Shown one piece after another: positions 34,726 through 45,545 of a stretch of DNA of 64,000 nt (its first letter is position 1; every line of letters starts with the position of its first letter). The position numbers were made by a program, and so were the translations under genes. The DNA is taken from assembly GCA_039707465.1 (NCBI GenBank), contig CM077648.1:17481619-17545618 (forward strand), read 5' to 3'. Below the pieces are notes generated by a model. That model was not told the origin of the DNA, ran no database searches, and saw only the letters and a program-made list of their open reading frames with translations. Origin of the DNA: Rhabdophis nuchalis. Lineage: Eukaryota > Chordata > Lepidosauria > Squamata > Natricidae.

Positions 34726-35155
34726 GCAGTGTAGCCACAGTCAGGGACTGTGGTCATCTAATTAGGTCCTGCTTTACATTTTACTTCTTGTCCACATTTT
34801 GGCACCAAACATTTGAAACCTTCATGATCAAGATTTATGTAGGGGGATTTTACAAGCCACCATGCAGCCTCTCTTAACCAGCCTTTTGACCCCATTGTAT
34901 GATTTAAGTGAGGAAGGGAAAATAGGATGTAAAAACTAGCTAGCTAACTGGATTATTTTATTATAGTCAAAAGGCTAAAAATACCACTCAGACTTTTGGC
35001 TAAGATGAAAAATAATGTAAAATCAAATATAATCAGGAATGATTGAAGAGGCAGAGTTCCTGCTGTTTCAGTTACTGTTTATATATTGAAAGAAAAAGAT
35101 AATTTGTATAAGCACCTACCACTTTTATAATTTTCTCCAAATATTTTATTCATTA
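34726..35155. other. Unassigned stretch
   Basis: No recognised element or gene. Confidence 0.5.
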
Positions 35156-35512
35156 CTAACTGGTAACCTGGTGTTGCCCAGGTATTTATTCATAGGGGGA
35201 AAATATCTGGATCAAACATAATTTCTAATATTGGATTTTCCCCTTTACCAGAGGGAGCCGTCTTGTGGAGTACTGTGAAGCCATTACAATGGCAACTCCA
35301 CTGCACAGTACAGTAGAAGCCATTTTAAGGCACAACAGGTTGTATCTTAACAAAGCGCACACCCCGAGGGGTTTTAGGGGTGTCTTACCCCCCACAGTAT
35401 TTGTCTCCAGAGAGTAAGTCACCTGTGTACCAAGTTTGGTTGAATTTGCTTGAGGCATTCCAGAGTTATGCTGGAACATACACACAGAGAGAGCCATTTT
35501 TATATCTATAGA
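35156..35512 (-). mobile_element. Helitron-like non-autonomous element
   Basis: On the minus strand it starts TCTATAGATATAAAAATGGC after an A and ends in a short hairpin (acctgg/ccaggt) followed by TTACCAGTTAG before a T. This fits Helitron rules: TC start, 3' hairpin, CTAG-like end (mutated to TTAG) and A-T insertion without duplication. The body ttccagcataactctgga recurs at 2053. No Rep/helicase is encoded. Confidence 0.65.
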
Positions 35513-36385
35513 TACAATGCATGGAAAAATAAATAAGGCTTTGTTATTATTTTCTACAAATAATCAGTTACAATTTCAAAAGATTATTTCCCCCATTGAA
35601 GAGAAACTCTCACAGCATAATAAAGTAGAGGGTTTTTAAAAAATTCCTTTCAACTTCAAATCAGAGGTGAAAGTCCAGAGACCTTCATGTTAATCATTTC
35701 ACTTTGTACAGTATTGGAGTATTGGAAGAAATATATATTTCGCTTTCAGCAAGGATCAGATTTATTGTTCCAACAATTTAGATGAAACTGAAGATACAAT
35801 TGCATGCCTTTCAAGAGAAAAGAGTCGATTTTTAGCCAAGGACAAGGTAAATATTTGCTCATTTATTTCAAGGAAGTGAATCCTTACAGTTGAGTAATAG
35901 CATTTTCCGAAGACTCAAAAGGGTAAAAATTGTTGCCATCGACAAAATGACTCATACCTTCTAAACAAGATTTTCTCCTACTATTATATAGTGCTCAGAG
36001 TCCAGACTCCTATTTTAAGTCCGAAGCCAAATCCTTGTATTTAAGCATTCACATTGTTGGTATAAAAGTGCAATCTGACTGTTACTTTTCCCAATGTTTC
36101 TATGATTTTTTTTTAATGTGGCATCTTGATCTCACCACTGTGACACAGAATAGCACGATAAATGATCTTCTACTTAACAAGCAGGACAAAATGACTCTTA
36201 AAACTTATATTATACTTCATGGTACGTATTAGACAAATTGTGTTTTATTAATTAAATTAGGGTTTAGAAACTGTAGCTTAGGACATTGTGTGAAAAAGTT
36301 TAAAAGACAATAAAAATAGTTCCATTTCCACTGGTGCTATTTTTTTAAAAAGATTTCTGATCTAGAGCAGATGGGCAAAATATCT
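35513..36385. other. Non-repetitive stretch around a candidate exon
   Basis: Apart from the 97-bp candidate at 35750-35846 I see no gene or recognised repeat. Confidence 0.4.
35750..35846 (+). CDS. Candidate internal exon, function unknown
   Basis: A pyrimidine-rich tract ending tttcgctttcag precedes base 35750, and base 35846 is followed by gtaaat, giving AAG|GTAAAT. Between them one frame is open for 32 codons after a single leading base. It contains CSNNLDETEDT and LSREKSRFLAKDK, acidic then basic and possibly coiled coil. The other two frames have stops or no sense. I do not recognise the protein. An open frame this short can arise by chance, so this is a suggestion only; no flanking exon was found in the window. 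Confidence 0.25.
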
Positions 36386-36596
36386 AGGCTATAGCAATAG
36401 CACTTAGATTTATATACCGCTTCACAGTGCTTTACAGCCCTCTCTAAGCAGTTTACAATGTCAGCCCCCGACAGTCTGGGTCCTTCTTTTACCTACCTGG
36501 AAGGATGGAAGCATGAATCAACCTTGATCCCATCAGAATCAAACTCCTGGAGTGATCAGTGAGTGAATGAGTTAGCCTACAGTACTGCATTCTATG
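36386..36596 (-). mobile_element. tRNA-derived SINE, second family, truncated
   Basis: On the minus strand: tgcagtactgtaggctaact, then a body ending gaagcggtatataaatctaa and (GCTATT)-like units. The same family is at 44328. Its 5' part is missing where a Sauria SINE adjoins. Confidence 0.8.
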
Positions 36597-36943
36597 CGGC
36601 GGCTTAGTGGCTAAGACAATGAGCTTGTCGATCGGTCTGCAGCTCGGCAGTTCGAATCCCTAGCGTTTGTTAATGGATTGAGCTCCCGTTACTTGTCCCA
36701 GCTTCTGCCAACCTAGCATTTCGAAAGCACATAAAAATGCAAGTAGAAAAATAGGAATTAACTTTGGTGGGAAGGTAACAGCACTCCATGCACCTTCAGC
36801 GTTTTGTCATGCCGGCCATATGACCACGGAGACATCTTCAGATAGCCCTGGCTCTTTTGCTTTGAAATGGAGATGAGCACTGCCTCCTAGAGTTGGGAAC
36901 GACTAGCACATATGTGCAAGGGGAACCTTTACCTTTACCTTTT
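36597..36943 (+). mobile_element. Sauria-type SINE, near full length
   Basis: The tRNA-like head has ggcttagtggctaagac (A box) and cagttcgaatccc (B box), followed by the shared body and a tail of three acctttaccttt-type units. It landed at or in the older SINE just upstream. Confidence 0.9.
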
Positions 36944-37109
36944 AACAATTTGAAAATATTTTTTGATCAAGAATTATGATATCAGTAGTAATGGCCCTAT
37001 TCTCTTTTTTTGGGGGGGGGGGGGTTGAGTATCTTATTCATTAAAGTGCAAAGGAGCAGATGGAGAGAATGAAGGAAGATAGAAGTGAGCAAGATTGAAA
37101 TGGGATGAA

Positions 37110-37140
37110 TGGGAGAGAGAGAGAGAGAGAGAGGGAGGGA
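37110..37140. repeat. (GA)n microsatellite
   Basis: A gagaga run of about 22 bp, then gggaggga. A run of twelve G lies nearby at 37013-37024. Confidence 0.9.
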
Positions 37141-37188
37141 GTAATGCTGCTATTCTTATCCATTTCTAAATAGTCTAATGGTCTAGAA

Positions 37189-38152
37189 CAGTGATTCTCA
37201 ATAAGGGTGGAGATAGCATCCATGTATGGCCTTTCCGGGCCTCTCTGCCCTCGACATTTTGAGTGCGCCGGAGCCCGCCAAGGGGGCGCGGCCTCCATTT
37301 GGCGCCTCCTCCGATGCTATCTCCCTCCTTATTAGAAGAGGCGTATCAGGTAAGTACCAACACTCTTTCTCAACATATGGCTGGAGGACCTCTGGGGGCG
37401 GGGGGCTGATGTCACAGGGGGTATGCAAAGGCTTGAAGAAATCTTTTTTTTCCCCAGAATTTTTTTTGTTCTCTTACATGCCATTTTAAGTATCCATTCA
37501 CATAATTGTTATTCTTCTTTACATTTATCATTCTTATACATTTATTATTTCATTTAATAGGTTATAATATACAGTTTGGTTTGGTTTGCTTTATTTATCA
37601 TCCCTTCCTCCTGATGTAACACCACCTTATTTTTCCTTTCTTTTCTCCCTCCCTCCCTTCTCCACTTCCTTCCTTCCTCCTCTCCTTCCCCTTCCTTCTT
37701 CCCCTACTTTTCTCTTACTCCTTCTCTTCCTCTTCCCCGTCATACCCTCTCTCCTTCTCTTTCTCTCCCTTCCATCCTCCTCTCCTTACCTCTTTCTTCT
37801 TCCCCCCTCCTTCCTTTCATTCTCTCCTCCTCTCTCTCTTTCTTTCTTATTATTGTAGGTGTCTTTTTCAGATCCTTGGGATGGTATTTCCCCAGACCCA
37901 AATATAATTTGATATCATTTCTTATTCCCTTACCTTCACTAATCTATCCTAAATATATCCCCCCCCCACTTTATATCTCGCTCTTGAATATATACTTATA
38001 TATTTAATATTTTCTTTTCTGTTTTTCCCTTCTTCCCTCTTTTCCATTTAACAGTGCATCATCTGGGTTCTATATCTAGGCTTGAAGAAATCTTGAGCCA
38101 TAAATGGTATCTATAGGGAGGTCTGTAGTGAACAAAAAGTTGAGAACCAATG
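37189..38152 (+). mobile_element. hAT family E, split by a retroposed insert
   Basis: Ends CAGTGATTCTCAATAAGG and AGTTGAGAACCAATG. Flanks gtctagaa and atctagtg agree at 5 of 8 with a central TA. The body is interrupted at 37446-38077. The related element at 58717 has CAGTGTTTCTC ends. Confidence 0.65.
37446..38077 (-). mobile_element. Retroposed insert with 17-bp target duplication
   Basis: The perfect 17-bp repeat aggcttgaagaaatctt lies at 37429-37445 and 38078-38094. The insert begins with a T run on the plus strand, i.e. a short A tail on the minus strand. Its middle is a long polypurine stretch on the minus strand (ggagaaggaagg-like, 37620-37860). The source is unknown; an L1-mobilised fragment is plausible. 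The 90-codon Ser/Leu/Pro frame is an artefact. Confidence 0.8.
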
Positions 38153-38228
38153 ATCTAGTGGGGGAAAGTATATCCGGAAAATGTGGTTCAGGTAATGTTC
38201 AAAGCATGCTTTCAATCCGAGAACAATA

Positions 38229-38942
38229 CTCAAGCTCAACCCGTCCAAGACTGAGTGGCTGTGGTTTCCAGCACCCCGGTTCAGCCAGATTATTCCAACT
38301 CTGGCCATTGGGGGTGAAACACCGGCCCCCGTGGAGAGGGCGCGCAATTTGGGTGTCCTCCTGGATTCCCGGCTGTCCATGGAAGACCATGTGGCGGCCG
38401 TGGCCAGGGGGGCATTTCATCAGGTACGCCTGATGCGCCAATTGCGCCCCTTACTGAATCGGGCTGCCCTTCGCACAGTCACTCAGGCCCTCGTGACATC
38501 CTGACTACTGCAATGCTCTCTACATCTTAGACCGATACGCTCCCACAGAGAAGGCCTTCTCAGCGTGCCGTTGGCCGGACAATGCCGACTGGCGACACCA
38601 AGGGGAAGGGCCTTCTCTGTGGTGGGCCCCGCCCTGTGGAACGACCTACCCCCTGAACTCTGTACCATCACTGATCTCCGCCTCTTCCGCCAGTGTTTAA
38701 AAACACATCTCTTTCATCAAGCCGGCCTAACATAACCTCCGCTGTGACTAGTATAGATAGTTTTAATTGGGGATTTTAATTGGTTTTAGCGCAGGACTTG
38801 GTATTTAATAGGTTTTTAAATTTTTTGTATTTTTGTATTATTTTGTATGTTATTTTAAATTCCTGTGCGCCGCCCTGGGTCCTTTTGGAGAAGGGCGGGA
38901 TATAAATCAAATAAAACTAAACTAAACTAAATTTTAATTTTA
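38229..38942 (+). pseudogene. L2 LINE reverse transcriptase remnant with internal deletion
   Basis: The 5' part encodes LNPSKTEWLWFPAP and ARNLGVLLDSRLSMEDHVAA, typical of L2 reverse transcriptase after the catalytic motif, up to ALRTVTQALVTS. A stop follows. The sequence then jumps at about 38526 to the C-terminus (LWNDLPPELCT) and 3' UTR, missing about 200 bp. The tail is (AAACT)n. Confidence 0.85.
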
Positions 38943-39739
38943 ATTTAACTGTGGAGTATGATCTGGACACATCTTCTTTCACTGTAGCATTTTGATCGAA
39001 GTCTCTGGGTGACTTGATATAAAACGAAATCAGAATATTGCTTGTGGAAACGCAAGGCGAATTAATACTTCCTTAGAAAGAAAAAGCTAAATGCAGCCCA
39101 TTGAAATTCCATATACATTTGGGAATGAATGATGATAGGTGTGAAAAAGACAGTGAACTGGTGTCAAGAGAAGAAAGATATCACCTAAATGAGTTAAAGG
39201 GGGGAAAATTATTAGGCTGTAGTAAGCCATCATTTATAGAGAATATATTTAAGGATATGCCTTACACAATTGTAAAGGAACCGTAAAAAGAACTTATGTT
39301 TCATTTGCAGTAACTCAAAGTCAGCTTCTACCATTCAGCTGTTGCAACGGCTGTAATAAACATGCAAGGGAACAATTAATCTTGCTTTTTGGAGGAAAGG
39401 GTTTTTCATCTGAACTACTCATTGTACTTGGCAACAATGGAGCTGTGCTCTTAAATCTGATGTTTATAATTTCTAGAAAATATGACAAGAATTGGGTCAC
39501 TAAGCTTAATGTTCTTTCCTGGGTATTGTTTAATCTTGACTTCTCATAAGCATAATAAATGCAAGGCCAACTCCGGGTGCAACCGAATGTTCTTAAGCTA
39601 TTATATAGCAGGATTGCAAAGTTGATAGGTATGCTGGAAGGAATGTCAGGAGATGTCGTTAAGCAACATCTGAAAGGCCACACTGTTAATAATTCTGAAA
39701 TACTTATGGGGAGTAGCTTGGAGGCACTAGGTAAGTGAA
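38943..39739. other. Unassigned stretch
   Basis: No recognised repeat. Frames at 39101-39286 (plus) and 39321-39683 (minus) show no domain I know. Confidence 0.4.
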
Positions 39740-39967
39740 GGGATGTGGTGGCTCAATGGCTAAGATGCTGAGCTTGTCGATCAGAAATGTCAGCCATTCG
39801 GCGATTTGAATGAGAGTGAGCTCCTGTTACTTGCCCCAGCTACTGCCAACCTATCAGTTCGAAAGCATGTAAAAATGCAAGTAGAAAAATAGGAACCACT
39901 TTTGGTGGGAAGATAACAGCATTCCATGCATCTTTGGCGTTTACTCATGCCAGCCACATCACCATGG
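39740..39967 (+). mobile_element. Sauria-type SINE, 3'-truncated, arm 1 of inverted pair
   Basis: Starts gggatgtggtggctcaatgg (tRNA-like head) and runs to gccagccacatcaccatgg, where it meets an opposite-facing copy. Confidence 0.88.
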
Positions 39968-40250
39968 ATCATTTCCGTTTCAAAGCTGAAGAGCCGAAGA
40001 TGACTCCATGGTCATGTGGCCGGCATGACTAAATGCCGAAGGCACACCGAACACTGTTCCCTTCCCACCAAAGGCGGCCCCTATTTTTCTACTTGCATTT
40101 TTACGTGCTTTCAAACTGCTAGGTTGGCAGAAGCTGGGACAAGTAACAGGAGCTCACTCCGTTATGCAGCACTAGGGATTCGAACTGCCGAACTGCCGAC
40201 CTTTCTGATCGATAAGCTCAGCGCCTTAGCCACTGAACCATCATGTCCCT
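39968..40250 (-). mobile_element. Sauria-type SINE, 3'-truncated, arm 2 of inverted pair
   Basis: On the minus strand it starts agggacatgatggttcagtg at 40250 and runs to the junction at about 39968. Both members lack the accttt tail. Confidence 0.88.
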
Positions 40251-41040
40251 GTCCTACCCTTGGCTTAAAAAGAATAATAATTTAAATGAAAAAGAAAAAA
40301 GAATCAAGAATAAGGAAAATACATAAAAACAGAATAAATTAAATGGATAAGTAGTTATAGATTTAGATAGTCCTGTGCTGCGGTTTAGGAAGATGAATCA
40401 GAGAGTAACGGCATCATTTTTACAAAAGATTTTTTATATAATGAAAAGTGGATCTTCCGTATTATGAAAGGACATACGAACTTTAAACATGTTTACCACA
40501 TTATTATTTCTCAAAAGAGGAATTGTACAAACCATAATGGAAAAGGTAGCAAACATGCCTTATGACCTACTTGCAATTCTGATGTATACATGAATCCTTG
40601 CAGTTGCAACTAGCTATTGTGTATTTCTTCTACTCCTTAGAAAAGCTGGGTTATCTTTTTTATTTTAATTTTAATTTTACATCAATGGATGATCATCATT
40701 ATCCTCTTGAAACTGACATGAGTTTTGATTAACAATGCAGTGCGTCAATCATGCATAATTTCTCTGTTTTTCATTTCTCAATGCAGGGATACCATTCTGA
40801 ATGAATGGGGCACCCTTTGTTTTCTCTTCTGGGTTAGAAGGAGAAGTTAAAACAACTTCTTGGTGCCATTACTTTTTGAATATTTGGGGAGGGGGAATCC
40901 AACTTCAAAACATTATGGATTCAGGCACTTCATTTACACAGAGATTTTTCATGTATTTAGTAATTTTCATGGGAAAATTTTCACATACTTCAATAAGTCT
41001 CAACAAAAATAAAACTACCATATATGCATTTCTACAAACA
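40251..41040. other. Unassigned AT-rich stretch
   Basis: No recognised element or gene. Confidence 0.5.
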
Positions 41041-41290
41041 ATCATCATCATCATCATCATTTAACGACCCCATAATCCCTTGCTGGGTGGACTCTAGGCA
41101 ACCGAATGGAACTAGCAGACCGTTTAATGGCCGGACGCCCTTCCTGTCACCAATGTGAAGTTTTGTTCAGCAGGTATATTCTCATTGTGCCCAGAGAGAG
41201 AAATATCTGCCTCTACCCAGGATCGAACTCATAGCCTCCTGGTTTTGAGGTGAGAGCTCCACTTCTAGGCCCACGACACCCCTCCAGATT
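41041..41290 (-). mobile_element. tRNA-derived SINE, third family, (GAT)n tail
   Basis: On the minus strand: tcgtgggcctagaagtggag (A-box-like), gagttcgatcctggg (B-box-like), body with aagggcgtccggccattaaa, then gggtcgttaaatgatgatg and a GAT trinucleotide tail. Confidence 0.75.
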
Positions 41291-41945
41291 TACAAACAAT
41301 AATAAAAAATAAATAAAATGACAATCCAAGCAGCAATTATCATTCAACTGGGGCTCCAGCATATTGTAATTCAAAGGTCTGGGAATAGAACTATGTTTTG
41401 ACAGTCTTTATAAATGCCAGCAGGGTTGGGGCCAACTATACAGTATGTCAGGGTTGTATACTGTTTCAGAACTTAAAGGAGAGTCACCAATGCCAATCTG
41501 ATTAAAATAGCCGCATCTATTTTCAGGATCATAAATTAAAAGCACGGGCACGAGCCCACTATCTAATTCTCCTCATCCCCAGCATGCAATGAACCACCAA
41601 ATGATATGTAACAAAAGAAAGACTTGTATCATTCCAAGGATATATGCCATTTTTGGAACCGAAACAGTAGGTGCCTTAAAACATCTATAATCTCTTTAAA
41701 CGCCTTTGGACACATTTAAAATTAACATGCCAAAGAGATGATTTTAGAAGCATTTGTGTTTTGTGGTTAATCCTAATTACTATCTGGATGTAGTAAGGTG
41801 TAAGCTGTTCAGGGACAGCTATGATCGGAGTGACATACTGTATAACCCAAATAAATAAATAAATCTTACCTTTCCTTTAAGAGCAACAATTACAAAGCCT
41901 TCCATTCCACTTTCTTTAACCGAATCACTTTAATGTGAGATAACT
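41291..41945. other. Unassigned stretch
   Basis: An (AAAT)n run occurs near 41851-41863. No gene recognised. Confidence 0.5.
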
Positions 41946-42212
41946 TGACTCCTTCCTTCCTTGCTTCCTTCCTTCCTTCCTTCCTTCCTTCCTTCCTTGC
42001 TTCTTCCTTCCTTCCTTCCTTCCTTCCTTCCTTCCTTCTTTCCTTCCTTCCTTCCTTCCTTCCTTGCTTCCTTCCTTCTTTCCTTCCTTCCTTCCTTCCT
42101 TCCTTCCTTCCTTCCTTCCTTGCTTCCTTCCTTGCTTGCTTCCTTCCTTCCTTGCTTCCTTCCTTCCTTCCTTCCTTCCTTCCTTCCTTCCTTCCTTCCT
42201 TCCTTCCTTCCC
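41946..42212. repeat. (TTCC)n microsatellite, about 265 bp
   Basis: Pure pyrimidine except for scattered TTGC units. Long Phe/Leu/Pro/Ser and Arg/Lys/Glu/Gly frames on both strands are artefacts. Confidence 0.98.
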
Positions 42213-42254
42213 TAAGTCACTCGATATTACACACAGAGAGAAGTTCAGTAACAT

Positions 42255-42902
42255 CACTGGTGGGATTCAGCTGGTTCATGCCTATTCGGGGAGAACCATT
42301 TTTAACTTTCTGAGCAATTTGGAGAACCAGCTGTTGGAAGAAATCTCCTTTTGTTTTTTTCCCACTTTACAGGACTAATCCTGCAAGGAAGGCAAAAAGG
42401 AGAATTCTGGTGTTGTTTCTAGCCTAATCTTTATTGTCCTCCTTAAAGAAACTGCCTCTCTGTTAAGCCTTATTACATTGTAACAGCTAACCATTCTTGA
42501 CAGTATGCTGAGACTTACTGTCGCCTGAGCTTCTCCGGAGGTCGTGTCCGCCCCCCCCCCCCCTCCATTTGCTGGTACTTTGCTTTGCTTTATTAGGGAC
42601 TTGACTTTCTTAAAGGGGAAGGATTGTTTTAAGCTTTTTACACTGCTCTTGGGTGGAAATACTCCCCTGTTGGAGTTCTTCATGCAACGATCAGCTGAAA
42701 AAAGTGACTTATGACTGTTTTTCACACTTACGGCTGTTGCAGTATCCCCACAGTCACCATAGGCTGGGCAAGGCAAAGTACCCCTCGACATGAGTGACAT
42801 CAAGTTGGCCACGCCCACCCAGTCATATGACCATCCAGCCACACATCCAGCTAGTAATTAGGGCAGAGAACCGATTGTTACATTATTTGAATCCCACCAC
42901 TG
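42255..42902 (+). mobile_element. hAT family B with captured MITE F segment
   Basis: Ends CACTGGTGGGATTCAGC and TTGAATCCCACCACTG. At 42690-42765 it contains aaaaagtgacttatgactg and acttacggctgttgcag, a piece of MITE family F. A C run lies at 42547-42562. The target duplication is not clear. Confidence 0.72.
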
Positions 42903-44327
42903 AACATGATAGATGATGGACCTTTAAAAAAGATTTTTATGCCATTAAATTCAGTTCCCTCCTTAATGGAGGAATTCAAATTTTAGCGTCATATTTAGAC
43001 ATCTATCTAATAAATAGGTTAAAATCATAACTTTTGAAATGTACTTTCCCACCTATCATGGTAAGCTATGTTATCCAAAAGAACATCTGTTTAAATTAGC
43101 CTGCTCCACCTTCACATCCGGGGCTCATCTAAATCCATTGCTCATCACTAAATCCTCTATAGTATCCATAATGGTGGTCTGGACTTATAAAAACGTCTTA
43201 CTCACAGAATCCGTTTTCTACCACCGGAGAATAAATAATTAGTTTTCTTCTCACAGCACTGTATGGGTATATCTAAACCCTCATAGGATTTTCCTCCCTT
43301 AGAGTAGCCTTTAGATCTGTGATTTTTTAAATGTTACTTATAAGCTGTTTTAGGTTTACTCACTTAGTTGATATCTACTTTTTAACAGAAACATTTAAAA
43401 ATATATTAAATTTGCATAGATTTGCACTCTATAGCCATATCTAAACCTTGATACGTTTGGTGGTGGGTTTTTTTAGAAAGAGCTTTAGTTTTGTGATAAA
43501 AATGTTGCTTATAAGCTGTTTCGGATTTACTCACTAGTTGATGTGTTTTAACAGAAAAGTTCAAAAACATGTATTAAAGAAACAACACAGATTTGTGTTG
43601 TAAATCTATATCTAACTGAAGTCCATGGCACTTTTCCAGTGTAGATAGGTGCTTTAATCATGAACATGATGCTTGCCTTTGTTTTTACAGGCAATATAGT
43701 GGTTCAAAGGCCTAATCCAATCCCAATGATGCTTGTCAGCCTTCTTCCAATGCAGTCTGTGATTTCAGATAGAATTACAAACAGAAAGCATTACAAACGA
43801 GTACACAGGACTCTTTTTAGCTGCCAGCTGCTTGCTTTGGCTTCCAATATACCCCTCCAAAATTGCAATTGTATATCTGTTTTAAACAATGAATAGAAAT
43901 ATAGTTCCAAAACATTGTTTGGCACTTTTTTTTTCTGGCGCTGAAAAGCGGCCATTAAAATCCTTCCTTTCCAGAAGAGAAAGCAGAGTTTGAGTTTATA
44001 TGTTCTATGCAGAATGTCCTAAATGTATGTTTGTCATAGAGATTTCCTGCATCTTTCCATGGCCAATGCTTGTCACCGCCAGAGGCAACTTTGGTTAAGC
44101 CCTAACTAGAGCAGAAGAAAGTTGTCAAAGGCAGCAATTAGACAGAAGAATGAAGAACCACAGAAAACAGAGTGAAGAAAAGTACACACATACAGTATCT
44201 TGGTTTGAGTTTGTTTTATTCATCGTGAGTTTTACTCATCGTGCTGAGCACCAAGTAGGACAGTTGGGATCCAAAGTGAGTAAGTTATTTATTGATTGAT
44301 TGATTTGATTTCTGTAATATATAGGAG
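42903..44327. other. Unassigned stretch holding a tandem duplication
   Basis: No interspersed element or gene recognised except the repeat at 43269-43610. Confidence 0.4.
43269..43610 (+). repeat. Diverged tandem duplication, about 170 bp per unit
   Basis: The landmark atatctaaacc recurs at 43269, 43437 and (as atatctaac) 43608. Other paired landmarks are ttataagctgtttt/ttataagctgtttc and ttaacagaaa. Two diverged full units and a partial third can be followed. Confidence 0.75.
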
Positions 44328-44783
44328 CAGAGGTGTCACTGTGGTTAGAATGCCATATTGCAAACAGAGGTGGTTTTCACTTACCTTTCCTACCGGTTCA
44401 CAAATGTGTGATTTGCTCGCACGTGCCCTGTCTGCACATGCACTGGGCCTTCCACGCATGCACTTTGCTCAAAAACATGTCTGTAAGTAGGACGATATAG
44501 AGCCTGGGTGGATGGGCTCACCCGCAATTTCCACTACCGGTTCGAGTGAATCGGTCCAAAGCAGCTGAATACCACCACTGATGGCAAGCTAACTCTGCCT
44601 ACATGCAGACGTTCAATCCTGACAAGCTCATCAGGGCTGACTTAGCCTTCCAAGCTTTGGAGGTAAGTAAAATGAGGACCCAGATTGTTGGGACCAATAT
44701 GTTGACATTTGTAAACTACTCAGAGAGTGTGCTAAAGGACAATGGAATGGTATATAAATCTAAGTGCTGTTGCTATTGCTATA
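44328..44783 (+). mobile_element. tRNA-derived SINE, second family, split by a hAT
   Basis: The A-box-like region (ctgtggttagaatgcc) lies before the hAT and the B-box-like region (gacgttcaatcctga) after it. The body (atgaggacccagattgttgg) and the tail (gctgttgctattgctat) follow. Removing the hAT joins attgcaaa to caagctaactctgcc as expected. Confidence 0.82.
44365..44580 (+). mobile_element. hAT family B, inside a SINE promoter
   Basis: Ends CAGAGGTGGTTTTCAC and CTGAATACCACCACTG. Flanks attgcaaa and atggcaag agree at 6 of 8. At 216 bp it is the shortest family B copy in the window. Confidence 0.85.
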
Positions 44784-45537
44784 GTATATAGGCTGAGAAT
44801 ATAACCATGTACTGTATTATATCAATGTAACCTGAGACATAGCATTTTATAGCAACTGAAAATCTGGTCTCAATTGTTAGTCAAAGACTATCTTTACTTG
44901 GTTTTTGGAAACCTAATTTTATATTCAATTATCTACATACATTCCACTGACCCTGAAATTATCACATGAAGCAGTGATGCTATCACTAAGCCTCTGCAGG
45001 CAGTTTAAGATGTCAAAACAGTCTTCCACACTAAAATCCCATCCTCAAAACAGATTAAACCATACGCACATTAAATAACTTCTCTTCTGTTACAAATTCA
45101 AATGCTCCTTTCAACCTGTAGGCAATTCAAGTTGAGTTGAGGATCCCATTTTCATGTTCTCGTCTCTGAACGGGCTTAATGTTTTGCAATTAAAAAGCAA
45201 AACAAAGCAACAGAGCTTCCCAGTCCCCCCCACACTCTTTTATTTATCCACCTAAAGGACAAGGATAAGCGAATTCAGTCAAACTTTATCAGAACATTCA
45301 AGCAATTTCACTTTCCCAGCCCGATTAATTGTTTTGATTCCCTCCCCCCAAGTCTCCTCTTTCTGACACATAGACTGGTGCAAAATTACTAAACAAGCAT
45401 CTTTTTTCTGCTCTCTAACTTTTCTGCTCAGACAATTTAATCAGAACAAATACTGAATTTGTCAAACTGTATGATGTAAGCTTAACATATCTCTGTGCCT
45501 AGTATAGACACATTCCTCTATGTTCCCAAAAAGACTG
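44784..45537. other. Unassigned AT-rich stretch
   Basis: No recognised element or gene. Confidence 0.5.
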
Positions 45538-45545
45538 GAACTATT

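Noticed and set aside
41925..42378. Long open frames on both strands rich in Phe/Leu/Pro/Ser or Arg/Lys/Glu/Gly
   Set aside because: They are translations of the (TTCC)n microsatellite and appear in several frames at once.
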